A stretch of DNA of 48,342 nucleotides, taken from contig JAMFRU010000082.1 in NCBI GenBank assembly GCA_026224875.1, forward strand, positions 1-48,342, given 5' to 3'. The notes beneath the pieces are model-generated. The model did no database searches, was not told the origin of the DNA, and was given only the letters and a program-made list of their open reading frames with translations. The DNA is from Acidocella sp. Lineage in GTDB: Bacteria; Pseudomonadota; Alphaproteobacteria; Acetobacterales; Acetobacteraceae. The stretch's first letter is position 1; every line of letters starts with the position of its first letter. The position numbers and the translations under genes were made by a program. This document shows positions 35,013-43,139 of the stretch, piece by piece.

Positions 35013-36425
35013 TCAGGCGGCGCAGGCTACCACTAACCTTGTCGCGCGGGCAGCAATGGCGCTGCGTATGCTCACCGGCACCTGACGCGCCGATTTGGCA
35101 CGCGGATAGTCCATCTCCACCACCGGCTCGGTCGGCGCCTCGCGCGCCTCCCAATTATGGAAGTTCATGCGGTCGATGTTATCGACAAAGCTCTCCGCCG
35201 GGCATCCGTCGGCCAGCAGCAGCTCATGCGTGGCGAACTCGACATGGTAGTAGCGGAAGCTCTCCGGCACATCTTCCTCGCGAATAATGCCGGTGCCGTT
35301 CACCAGAGCGCTGGCCTGCACCAGCATGCCGTCAACAAAAATCGCATGGTCGGGCGAAACCAGCAGATCGCGCGCCGGTACGCCGTCTGCCAGAGCATCA
35401 GCCTTGATGCGGATCGGCAGCGTACGCAGCGGGTCGGCAAAGCGCATCGCAACCTCGCTCCAGCCCACCCAGCGCACCGGCAGAAGCTCACCCGAGGCGG
35501 TATTCAGCAGCGTGCCGATCGTGACGTTCTCAACCGCGATCTCGCCGTCTTCCGTGGCAAGCATGGTGCCGGGATAAAAGCAGGGGTAGGTATATTCCGT
35601 GCCGATATTATTTGTGAGATTAATGGTATGACCCGATGTCCCGCCCGTCACAGGTGTCGCGCCCGGTGTGCCTGGTGCCAGGGTAACCGTACCAAGACTG
35701 GCGTTGTTGCCGGAGGGCTCAAGCGTATACTGCGTCATCGTCTGTCCGTTGACGATTGTCGTGCCGGTTGCCACCAGGGCTAAAGACAAGCCGCCTTCGG
35801 AAATTTCATCGCCAAAGCCGAAATTCTGGATATTGAGGCCGTTCGCCCAGGCGCCCACGTTGAGGACGTTTTGCGCGCCGCCGCTGGTCACATGATCGAA
35901 ATACACATTCACGGAGGGTGGCGCACCTGGGAAAGAGGCCGTGGTGCCGTTGAGCTCAAGCGTGCCTGAGCCGGTGATCGGGGAGTACGAGGTGAGGGTG
36001 GTGTTGATCAGCTTCAAAATCTGATTCGTGCCGATAGCGAACGCAACCGAATTGGTAATCGTTCCACCAGAAATCTGCGCTGTACCGGTCCCGCTCCCGA
36101 AACTCACCCCAGAGCCGTTAAGGGTCAGATTTGTCGATGGGCCTAAGTTCAGGGCCGACCCGGTATCGAGTTCAAAGGCGTTGCCCGTATGACCGTTCAC
36201 TGTGAGCGAGAAGGCACCGTTGAGTGTAACGGTCGCGTTATTGGTGATGAGTAAGTTATAAACCGCGACATTACTCGTCAGCTGCAAAGTCACTGAAGAA
36301 TTGATTTCAAAGACATAGGCGTCGGAATCGGCGCTTGGCGCCACAGCGGGATTCCAATTGGCGGCATTGTTGAAATCCGCCGGGCCGCCTGCTGCGCCGC
36401 CAACCCAATAAACGATTGTAGCCAT
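35013..36425 (-). CDS. Second Hint-domain protein with beta-rich N-terminus
   Basis: The 470-residue protein begins ATIVYWVGGAAGG then FNNAANWNPAVAPSADSDAY, typical of secreted beta-helix proteins. About 240 residues of Asn/Thr/Gly-rich repeats follow. The Hint module begins at Cys282 (CFYPGTMLATEDGEIAVENV) and shares DLLVSPDHAIFVDGMLVQAS, RYYHVEF, SFVDNIDRMNFHNWEAREAP and the tail YPRAKSARQ with the protein at 24572-26035. The N-terminal halves of the two are different. The start at 36425 has GGGAG upstream; an earlier in-frame ATG is possible. Both probably belong to a self-processing surface or secreted family. Confidence 0.85.
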   Translation of the reverse strand: MATIVYWVGGAAGGPADFNNAANWNPAVAPSADSDAYVFEINSSVTLQLTSNVAVYNLLITNNATVTLNGAFSLTVNGHTGNAFELDTGSALNLGPSTNLTLNGSGVSFGSGTGTAQISGGTITNSVAFAIGTNQILKLINTTLTSYSPITGSGTLELNGTTASFPGAPPSVNVYFDHVTSGGAQNVLNVGAWANGLNIQNFGFGDEISEGGLSLALVATGTTIVNGQTMTQYTLEPSGNNASLGTVTLAPGTPGATPVTGGTSGHTINLTNNIGTEYTYPCFYPGTMLATEDGEIAVENVTIGTLLNTASGELLPVRWVGWSEVAMRFADPLRTLPIRIKADALADGVPARDLLVSPDHAIFVDGMLVQASALVNGTGIIREEDVPESFRYYHVEFATHELLLADGCPAESFVDNIDRMNFHNWEAREAPTEPVVEMDYPRAKSARQVPVSIRSAIAARATRLVVACAA

Positions 36426-36601
36426 GCTCAACTCCCCGGGCATCAATTATGCCAAACGTTACAGTTGCGGGTCCGTTAGCAGGCTTCACCAAATTGTCGT
36501 AATCAAGAATCGGTGATGAGCGCTCCAATCACTAATTATTGACACACGTAGCGTGTTTTGATGGAAATCAGCAGTGAGATTTGTTTCCTGATGGGTAAAT
36601 T

Positions 36602-36979
36602 TCAATCCTCGCGCGCACGGAAAACCGAACGACGCAGCAATTGCCCCGGCTGGCGTGCGCCGGTCACCGCGGCGAATTGCGCCGGGCTGTGCTCTTCCGG
36701 GGTCACGAAAGAGGTAAAGCCGCAGGCAATCAGCGCCGCGAACTGGTCCGGGATAAAATGCCCGGTTGCGCGGATGTCGCCTTTATAGCCAAAGCGCTCG
36801 CGCAAACGCCGCGCCAGGGTAAACCCGCGTCCATCACGGAATTTCGGAAACACGATCTCGATTAACCCGATGTTAGGCAAATCCTGGGCGATATCTTCCA
36901 GCTTCGCATCCGGCAGCAGCTGCACGGCCTCGGCGGCATCCGCCTGGAGTATTTCGCCATGCGTATTAATGAGCGGCAT
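36602..36979 (-). CDS. DUF934 protein associated with sulfite reduction
   Basis: The 125-residue product is a DUF934 protein. Members are encoded beside sulfite reductase in alphaproteobacteria and are thought to help sulfite or sulfate reduction. Typical features are IEIVFPKFRDGRGFTLARRL, ERFGYKGDIRATGHFIPDQF and a Cys in IACGFTSF. Its ATG overlaps the stop region of the upstream sulfite reductase gene by 14 bases (coupled translation), with GGAGG before it. A longer frame upstream lies inside that gene and is a shadow. Confidence 0.9.
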   Translation of the reverse strand: MPLINTHGEILQADAAEAVQLLPDAKLEDIAQDLPNIGLIEIVFPKFRDGRGFTLARRLRERFGYKGDIRATGHFIPDQFAALIACGFTSFVTPEEHSPAQFAAVTGARQPGQLLRRSVFRARED

Positions 36980-38954
36980 AGACAGCCTCCTTGAACGGCT
37001 TGTTGCCCAGGCGGCGGTAGGTGTTGATAAAGGTCTCACCCGCCAGGCGCACACCGAGATACGCATCCACGATCGCCTCGATGGCTTCCGGCACCCGCGC
37101 CGTGGGCACAGCCGGGCCGATGATCCCGCCGATCGCAGCCTGCTCATCGGCAGCGCCGCCGAGCGTGATCTGATACACTTCCTCGCCGTTTCTATCCACA
37201 CCGAGCAGCCCGATATGCCCGACATGGTGATGCCCGCAGGCATTGATGCAGCCGGAAATATTAATGTGCAGCGTACCGATTTCCTGCTCCTTCGGCGCCA
37301 GGCGCTCGGCTATGCGCTGCGATACCGGGATGGAGCGGGCCGTCGCCAGCGCGCAATAATCCATGCCCGGGCAGGCGATGATATCGGTGATCAGCCCGAC
37401 ATTCGCGGAGGCCAGTTTCGCTTCCACTAATGCGGCATAAAGCGCCGGCACATCATCCTTGGCCACATGCGGCAGCACCAGATTCTGCACATGGCTCACG
37501 CGGATTTCACCGCCTGAATATTTATCGGCGAGGTCCGCGACAGCCTCCATCTCCTCGGCACTCGCATCGCCCGGAATCCCGCCAACGGGTTTCAGCGAGA
37601 TCGCCACGGATACGTAAGCAGCCTCGTGGTGGGGGTGCGTGTTCTGCTTCACCCAGGTTCGCAAACCCGCATCGGCAGCCACGGCTTTCGCCAGCACACC
37701 TGTTTCGGCACGGAAAAATTCCGGCATCGGGAAACGCGCGGCAATCGCCTCGACAAGCTCCGGCGTCACCACGCAATAGCCCGGCGGCAGTGCTGCATAT
37801 TCATCCTCGACCATCTTGATGAAGGCTTCCGGCTTCATCTCGCGGATGAGGATTTTGATGCGTGCCTTATAGATGTTATCGCGCCGGCCGAGCGCGTTAT
37901 ACACGCGCAGCACCGCCTCGTTATAGCGCAGCAGCTCAGCCAAAGGCACGTCATCACGCAGCTTTATCGCCACGTAAGGCGTACGCCCCAACCCGCCGCC
38001 GGCAAAAATCCGGAACACCGGTTCGCCCGCCGCATTGCGATGCACCTCGATGCCGATGTCATGCAGTTTTACGGCAGCGCGGTCATGCGGCGCGCCGGTA
38101 ATCGCGATTTTGAACTTGCGCGGCAAATAAGTGAATTCCGGATGATCCGTGGACCACTGCCGCAGGATTTCCGCATACAGCCGCGGATCAACAACCTCAT
38201 CCGCCGAAGCCCCGGCATATTCATCGGTCGTGACATTGCGGATGCAATTGCCGGACGTCTGAATCCCATGCAGGTCGGCTTCCGCAAGAGCCGCCAGCAC
38301 CGCCGGGGTGTCCTCCAGCCGCAGCCAGTTGAACTGGATGTTCTGCCGCGTCGTAAAATGCCCGTACCCACGGTCGTAATGCCGCGCCACATAGGCGAAC
38401 TGGCGCATCTGCGTGGCACTCAGCACACCATACGGCACCGCCACGCGCAGCATATAGGCGTGTAACTGCAGATACAGCCCGTTCATCAGCCGCAGCGGTT
38501 TGAACTCATCTTCCGACAACTCACCGGCCACGCGGCGGGCCACCTGCACCGCAAACTCCGCCGCGCGCTGGCGCAGAAATTCCCGGTCGTAATCATCGTA
38601 GCGGTAAATCCCCGCATGCGGCGAGGTCGAGCTGGCGGAAGGCAGCGGCGGCAGCACCGCATCGTCGCGCCAGGGCCCGGCCGGCAAATCGGCCCGCACG
38701 CTCGGGCCCACGGCACGGATATGCTCGCGGTAATCCACCAGGACCAACCCCTGCCCCTCGCGCGTTACCGGCACGGCCCGCACGTCCACCACATGCCGCG
38801 CCACATCCGCCGGCTGCGCCGTGGCCATCGCCTCGTCCAGCGCAGCATCATCATAGGCAGCCGCCTCGGCAACCCGCTCGGCCCAGTCTGAGCCTGCAAA
38901 CCAGACGGACACGCCATCATTCAGCCGGTTGGCGGTAATCACATGCAAGGACAT
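36966..38954 (-). CDS. cysI: DUF2849-sulfite/nitrite reductase fusion
   Basis: The 662-residue protein is a siroheme/4Fe-4S reductase that turns sulfite into sulfide. Residues 1 to about 100 (HVITANRLNDGVSVWFAG then VDVRAVPVTREGQGLVLVDY and REHIRAVGPSV) match DUF2849, usually a separate small protein encoded just upstream. From about 117 (YRYDDYDREFLRQRAAEFA) the reductase follows, with FTTRQNIQFNW and the cluster ligands CPGMDYC and GCINACGHHHVGHIG. Nitrite reduction cannot be excluded, but the DUF934 and cysE neighbours favour sulfite. It is divergent from cysE. Confidence 0.9.
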   Translation of the reverse strand: MSLHVITANRLNDGVSVWFAGSDWAERVAEAAAYDDAALDEAMATAQPADVARHVVDVRAVPVTREGQGLVLVDYREHIRAVGPSVRADLPAGPWRDDAVLPPLPSASSTSPHAGIYRYDDYDREFLRQRAAEFAVQVARRVAGELSEDEFKPLRLMNGLYLQLHAYMLRVAVPYGVLSATQMRQFAYVARHYDRGYGHFTTRQNIQFNWLRLEDTPAVLAALAEADLHGIQTSGNCIRNVTTDEYAGASADEVVDPRLYAEILRQWSTDHPEFTYLPRKFKIAITGAPHDRAAVKLHDIGIEVHRNAAGEPVFRIFAGGGLGRTPYVAIKLRDDVPLAELLRYNEAVLRVYNALGRRDNIYKARIKILIREMKPEAFIKMVEDEYAALPPGYCVVTPELVEAIAARFPMPEFFRAETGVLAKAVAADAGLRTWVKQNTHPHHEAAYVSVAISLKPVGGIPGDASAEEMEAVADLADKYSGGEIRVSHVQNLVLPHVAKDDVPALYAALVEAKLASANVGLITDIIACPGMDYCALATARSIPVSQRIAERLAPKEQEIGTLHINISGCINACGHHHVGHIGLLGVDRNGEEVYQITLGGAADEQAAIGGIIGPAVPTARVPEAIEAIVDAYLGVRLAGETFINTYRRLGNKPFKEAVYAAH

Positions 38955-39257
38955 ATTCGCTCTGTCGCTTTCCTAAACTCGAAACCCGGACGCCAGATAA
39001 AGCAATTTTTACGCCCGTCCAGGCCGGGAAACGCATTATAGTATGGATTTTTTTGCTTTACTGCTTTCGCCTTAAAATTAATGGATTCTTTCCACCACTC
39101 GCCTAATTTTTGGTAAAATATTCCCCTCTTCCCCTTGCCCGTAAAATTCCTTCCGCAGCCCTGCCCGCCACGCCGCCCTCGTCTGCCCTGCCCCTCATTT
39201 ACTTCATGGCGGCCCGTGCTTACCTCTCGCCCTGTATTCAGCAGGACAAACGCACAC
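38955..39257. promoter_or_regulatory. Divergent control region of cysI and cysE
   Basis: This 303-base gap separates the sulfite reductase and serine acetyltransferase genes. The minus strand has a perfect TATAAT (39040 down to 39035) about 80 bases before the cysI start codon; no good -35 box stands 16-18 bases upstream, so an activator may be needed. A T-rich tract (39048-39060) lies close by. The plus-strand promoter for cysE was not located. No known riboswitch was recognised. Confidence 0.4.
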
Positions 39258-40196
39258 ATGGGCAGCAATACGCAGACGCCGGGCCTCAGCCCAGCCGCCG
39301 CCGCGCAAAGCACGGAGGCCGAACTCGCCGACGTCGTCGCCGGGCTGCGCCTTTCGCGGGAGGTGACGCATAAAATCCGCCACCGCGGCTCGGTGCGCGA
39401 ACTGCCCTCGCGCTCATCCTTGGAGGAGATCCGCGACGGGCTGATGGCCGCCCTGTTCCCCAGCCATTACGGCTGCCCTGACCTCACCGACGAAACCATC
39501 GACTACTTCGTCGGCCACACCCTGGCCCAGGCGCTCAACCTGCTCACCGAGCAGGTGCGGCGCGACCTGCTGTTCCTGCCCCCGGGTGCGAACAACCTGC
39601 CTGCCATCGACCATGCCACCCTCATCGTGCGCCAATTCGCCGCCCTTCTGCCCGAAATCCGCGGCACTTTGGCCGAGGACCTGACCGCCGCCTATAATGG
39701 CGACCCTGCCGCCAGCTCGGTGGCCGAAGTGCTCATCGCCTATCCCGGCATGCGCGCCATCATCCACCACCGCCTGGCCCACGCTTTGCACGGGCTCGGC
39801 GCCCCGCTGGTCGCCCGGCTGCTCGCCGCCATCAGCCAGGCCGAAACCGGCATCGACATTCACCCGCAAGCGCAAATCGGCCCGCGCTTCTTCATCGACC
39901 ACGGCACAGGCGTCGTCATTGGCCAGACCGCCATCATCGGCGAAAACGTGCGGCTGTATCAGCACGTCACTCTGGGCGCCAAGCGTTTCTCGGAAGACGA
40001 AAACGGCATGCTCATCAAGGGCGAGCCACGCCACCCGATCATCGAGGATAATGTCGTGATCTACGCGGGTGCCACCGTGCTCGGCCGCGTCGTCGTCGGC
40101 CACGGCTCGGTCATCGGCGGCAATGTCTGGCTCACGCAAAGCGTACCACCCGACAGCTTCATCAGTCAGGCGCAAAACCGCCACGCCGAGGCTTAG
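39258..40196 (+). CDS. cysE: Serine O-acetyltransferase (EpsC-type)
   Basis: The 312-residue enzyme acetylates serine for cysteine synthesis. A long helical N-terminal part precedes the left-handed beta-helix acetyltransferase domain: GIDIHPQAQIGPRFFIDHGT, GVVIGQTAIIGENVRLYQHV and TLGAKRFSEDENG. HPIIEDNVVIYAGATVLGRV follows. The length and N-terminal extension are of the EpsC type. The ATG at 39258 has AGGA about twelve bases upstream; an in-frame start at 39135 gives an unlikely Pro/Arg-rich tail. Confidence 0.92.
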   Translation: MGSNTQTPGLSPAAAAQSTEAELADVVAGLRLSREVTHKIRHRGSVRELPSRSSLEEIRDGLMAALFPSHYGCPDLTDETIDYFVGHTLAQALNLLTEQVRRDLLFLPPGANNLPAIDHATLIVRQFAALLPEIRGTLAEDLTAAYNGDPAASSVAEVLIAYPGMRAIIHHRLAHALHGLGAPLVARLLAAISQAETGIDIHPQAQIGPRFFIDHGTGVVIGQTAIIGENVRLYQHVTLGAKRFSEDENGMLIKGEPRHPIIEDNVVIYAGATVLGRVVVGHGSVIGGNVWLTQSVPPDSFISQAQNRHAEA

Positions 40197-40208
40197 ACCG
40201 GCCGAACC

Positions 40209-40922
40209 ATGTGCTTCCTCTGCATAAAACCCACCCGCCGGGAATTTCTCGGCGGGGCCATCGCCATGCCGCTCGCTTTGGGTGCGCCCCGGCACGGGTT
40301 GCTGGAGCCGGTATTGCGCGTGGCCCCCGCTGGCGCCCCCGGCCAGGTTGCCGTTACACTGGATGCCTGCCCCGGCCATTTTGACCCGCGCGTGGCAACC
40401 GCACTGGTGGCACATCAAATCCCCGCCACCATCTTCGTCACCGCCATCTGGATGAAATGGAACCGCGACGGCCTCGCCTATTTCCTCGCCCACCCCGATA
40501 TTTTCACCCTCGAAAACCACGGCGCCAAACACCTACCCCCCGTGCTCGGCAACACACCCGTGTACGGTCTCCCGGTAGCCGGCACCCTTCCCGCCATCCG
40601 CACCGAAATCATCGACGGCGCCGTCGCCATCAGCGATGCCACCGGCAGAATGCCTCTCTGGTACCGTGGTGCCGCCGGCCTCTACAGCCCCGAAGCCATC
40701 CCCTTCATCGAGGCACTCGGCGTAAAAATCGCCGGCTACTCCCTGAACTCCGACCAAGGCGCCTCCCTTCCCGCCGCCAGCGTGGCAAAACGCATCACCG
40801 CCGCGCGCGATGGCGATGTGATTGAGGGGCATATAAATCAACCAAAACGCGCAAGCGGCGCCGGCATCGCGGAAGGTTTAGTCGCGTTGCAGGCGCAAGG
40901 AATGAAATTCGTAAGGCTTTAA
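40209..40922 (+). CDS. Polysaccharide deacetylase-like protein, probably Tat-exported
   Basis: The 237-residue protein has a twin-Arg signal (TRREFLGGAIAMPLALG). The NodB-like domain begins VAVTLDACPGHFDPRVA. The first motif reads LDAC where TFDDG is usual, so the second Asp (a metal ligand) is replaced. The metal-binding His pair is kept in ENHGAKHLPP. It may act on a cell-wall or surface sugar with altered metal use, or belong to the LDAC subfamily. It follows cysE by 12 bases but is functionally unrelated to it. Confidence 0.78.
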   Translation: MCFLCIKPTRREFLGGAIAMPLALGAPRHGLLEPVLRVAPAGAPGQVAVTLDACPGHFDPRVATALVAHQIPATIFVTAIWMKWNRDGLAYFLAHPDIFTLENHGAKHLPPVLGNTPVYGLPVAGTLPAIRTEIIDGAVAISDATGRMPLWYRGAAGLYSPEAIPFIEALGVKIAGYSLNSDQGASLPAASVAKRITAARDGDVIEGHINQPKRASGAGIAEGLVALQAQGMKFVRL

Positions 40923-40925
40923 GGA

Positions 40926-40971
40926 GAAGCAGTACCTTTTTGTGAACAAAAAGGTACCCAAAAAAACTTTG
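40926..40971. repeat. 46-bp dispersed repeat, copy 2
   Basis: This is the reverse-complement copy of 16056-16101, differing at one base. It starts four bases after the deacetylase stop codon and abuts a GC-rich hairpin. The internal dyad is GTACCTTTTTGTG with its complement. Confidence 0.9.
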
Positions 40972-41020
40972 ATCCTGTGGGCGTTGGCGCGGCCAGCGCC
41001 CACAGGGCCAAAGTTTTTGG
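40957..41020. terminator. Bidirectional hairpin between deacetylase and glycosidase genes
   Basis: CCTGTGGGCGTTGGC (40974-40988) pairs with GCCAGCGCCCACAGG (40992-41006) with a single G-T pair. The stem is flanked by seven A then CTTTG on the left and CCAAAGTTTTTGG on the right. Both strands therefore carry a GC stem followed by T-rich DNA, which suits termination of both convergent transcripts. Confidence 0.75.
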
Positions 41021-41035
41021 TGCTGCTGCTTTTCT

Positions 41036-42460
41036 TCAAGCCTTTTGCAAATCCGTCTGCTCTCGAACGAGCGATCCATACCAATAATACGACTGCTTAG
41101 GCGTGCGCTGCTGCGTGGTGAAATCCACATTCACGAGTCCGAAACGATATTTCATGCCTGAATCCCACTCGAAATTATCGATCAGGGACCATACGAAATA
41201 CCCCGAGACGTTGGCGCCTGCTTCTTTGGCTTTCTGCAGAAACTGCAAATTGGCACCCAGATATGCCAGCCTGCCGTCATCTTCCAGCCCGCTGCCGGGC
41301 TTGCCGTCGTCCACCGTGGCAAAGCCGTTTTCGGAGATGAAAATCTCCGGTCCGTCATAGGTATTATGCACATGCATCACCGTCTCATACATGCCATCAG
41401 GTGACATCGGCACATCCAGCGCCTTGTATTTTACGGGTTCGCCCTGCGGCCCGAAGAATACATCCATCGCGTATTTCGGGTCGTGGTGGATGTTCAGCCG
41501 GTTATAATAATTAATGCCCAGCAGATCGATCTTCTGATGGCAGTTCGCAAGATCGCCCGGCTTGCAGTAGGGCGCGAAATCGTCGGCCACCAGCTCCGGG
41601 TATTTGCCCATAAACAGCGGGTCCAACACCGCGCCATTCCACATCGCATCGAGCACTGCCGCCGCCTGCACATCATCCTTGTTCTGGGTCGAGGGCACCA
41701 CCGGCTCCACGCTGGCCACCGTGCCTATGCGCGCATGCGGCAAATTTCCCCGCAGCGCCTGAATGGAAAGTCCCTGGCCAAGATTGAGGTGATGCAAGGA
41801 GGACACCCAATTGTCCTTGCCCGTGAGCCCCGGCGCATGGAAGCCGAGCCCGTGGCCGATATAAGAATGCACCGCGGCCTCGTTGAGCACCATCCAGTTG
41901 GGAATCCGGCCGCCAAAATACCGGCTCACGCGGTCGGAGAATTCCGCCAGGCGGTACGATGTATCCCGGTTGGTCCAGCCGCCCTGGTCCTGCAGATACT
42001 GCGGCAGATCCCAATGATACAGGCACAGCCAGGGGGTTATGTCGCTCCGGTGCAGCTCATCCAGCAGCCGGTCGTAAAACGCGAAGCCTTTCGCATTGGG
42101 CCCGCCATTCAGTTCCGGGTACAGCCGCGACCAGGACACGGAAAACCGGTAATTTTTTACCCCCGCCCCAGCCACCAGCGCCACATCCTCGGGCATGCGG
42201 TGGTAATGGTCGCAGGCGACATCGGCATTATTGCCGTTCTTGATGTGATGGCCGGTGTGGCAGAACACATCCCATATGCCCGGGCTGCGTCCCTCTTCAC
42301 GCACGGCACCTTCAATCTGATAGGCGGAGGTCGAGAAGCCGAAGGTGAAATCCGGGCCAAAATTATAGCTGGCGGGTGAGGGCTGCGTCACCGGCCATTC
42401 GGCGGGTACGAAAGGCAGAGGTGCTGCCGCCAAAATTCGCAACGCATCACGCCTCTTCAT
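41036..42460 (-). CDS. Glycoside hydrolase family 1 beta-glucosidase with Tat-like signal
   Basis: The 474-residue enzyme is a GH1 beta-glycosidase. The acid/base Glu is in MVLNEAAVHSYIGHG, the nucleophile in IFISENGFATVDDG, and the GH1 start motif in FGFSTSAYQIEGAVREEGRS. Unlike most bacterial GH1 enzymes it begins with an export signal, MKRRDALRILAAAPLPFVPA, suggesting periplasmic action. The ATG at 42460 starts this signal; an upstream in-frame ATG at 42502 adds 14 residues without changing it. It faces the deacetylase gene across the repeat and terminator. Confidence 0.92.
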   Translation of the reverse strand: MKRRDALRILAAAPLPFVPAEWPVTQPSPASYNFGPDFTFGFSTSAYQIEGAVREEGRSPGIWDVFCHTGHHIKNGNNADVACDHYHRMPEDVALVAGAGVKNYRFSVSWSRLYPELNGGPNAKGFAFYDRLLDELHRSDITPWLCLYHWDLPQYLQDQGGWTNRDTSYRLAEFSDRVSRYFGGRIPNWMVLNEAAVHSYIGHGLGFHAPGLTGKDNWVSSLHHLNLGQGLSIQALRGNLPHARIGTVASVEPVVPSTQNKDDVQAAAVLDAMWNGAVLDPLFMGKYPELVADDFAPYCKPGDLANCHQKIDLLGINYYNRLNIHHDPKYAMDVFFGPQGEPVKYKALDVPMSPDGMYETVMHVHNTYDGPEIFISENGFATVDDGKPGSGLEDDGRLAYLGANLQFLQKAKEAGANVSGYFVWSLIDNFEWDSGMKYRFGLVNVDFTTQQRTPKQSYYWYGSLVREQTDLQKA

Positions 42461-42552
42461 CAGCACTCTACCTTCAAACGCCCCGGCCCACCCGGGATTC
42501 ACAGACGTTAGCTAACCAACTATCTAGCCGGCAGCAAGAACAAGCACAATTT

Positions 42553-42870
42553 TCAACCCTTGGTTACAGTTTGCACGGCCTCAAACAATTCCAGCTCCGG
42601 ATGCCCCAGATACATGGCCCGGTTATCTCCAGCATTGCGGTGCGCCGCCCGGAACGCCTCGGATTTCGTCCAATCCTCGAACACCGCGCGGCTCTCCCAC
42701 AGCGTATGGCTGGCATAAAGCACATAGCCCTCGCCGGCCGGGCCTTTCAGCAAATTAAATGAGATAAAGCCCGGCACGCTGCGCAACTGCGTATCCCGGC
42801 TGGCCCAGACCTGCTCGAAGGCCGCTTCGGAGCCGGGCGCAATCTTGAAACGATTCATCGCAATGAACAT
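42553..42870 (-). CDS. HmoA/IsdG-like antibiotic biosynthesis monooxygenase
   Basis: The 105-residue product is a small dimeric alpha-beta barrel protein of the ABM family. FIAMNRFKIAPGSEAAFEQV, SVPGFISFNLLKGP and DWTKSEAFRAAHR are close to the haem-degrading HmoA/HmoB/IsdG branch, where the Asn near the N-terminus contacts haem. A haem role is likely but not shown. It is divergent from the aldehyde dehydrogenase operon. Confidence 0.85.
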   Translation of the reverse strand: MFIAMNRFKIAPGSEAAFEQVWASRDTQLRSVPGFISFNLLKGPAGEGYVLYASHTLWESRAVFEDWTKSEAFRAAHRNAGDNRAMYLGHPELELFEAVQTVTKG

Positions 42871-42941
42871 GGTTTCGTCCTCCTGAAAGCGTATTATGGC
42901 GCCTTATCAGCGGCCGTGCCACTTATGGGCTCACTCGCAAA

Positions 42942-42968
42942 TTATATGTATATAATTAAAACATATAA
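42942..42968. promoter_or_regulatory. AT-rich dyad upstream of the catabolic operon promoter
   Basis: TTATATGT (42942-42949) and its exact reverse complement ACATATAA (42961-42968) flank an 11-base spacer. The dyad lies about 25 bases before a -35 box, a fitting place for a regulator binding site in the gap shared with the HmoA-like gene. Confidence 0.5.
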
Positions 42969-42992
42969 CAAAAATTAGTCACAAAATTCAAA

Positions 42993-43021
42993 TTGACACA
43001 CTTATACTACACATATATATG
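42993..43021 (+). promoter_or_regulatory. Sigma-70-like promoter of the aldehyde dehydrogenase operon
   Basis: A perfect TTGACA (42993-42998) is followed after 17 bases by TATATG (43016-43021). The 5' untranslated leader would be about 110 bases. Near-consensus promoters are rare in this GC-rich DNA, so this one stands out. Confidence 0.55.
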
Positions 43022-43139
43022 CGCACTACGTATTTCAGCACCTATCGTGTAGGCTACAAAAAACATCATTCGAGGAAACGAGGCTCGCGCTCAACGTTAA
43101 GCTTCAACGCCAGCGGCGACCCAGATTAAGGGGACCAAA

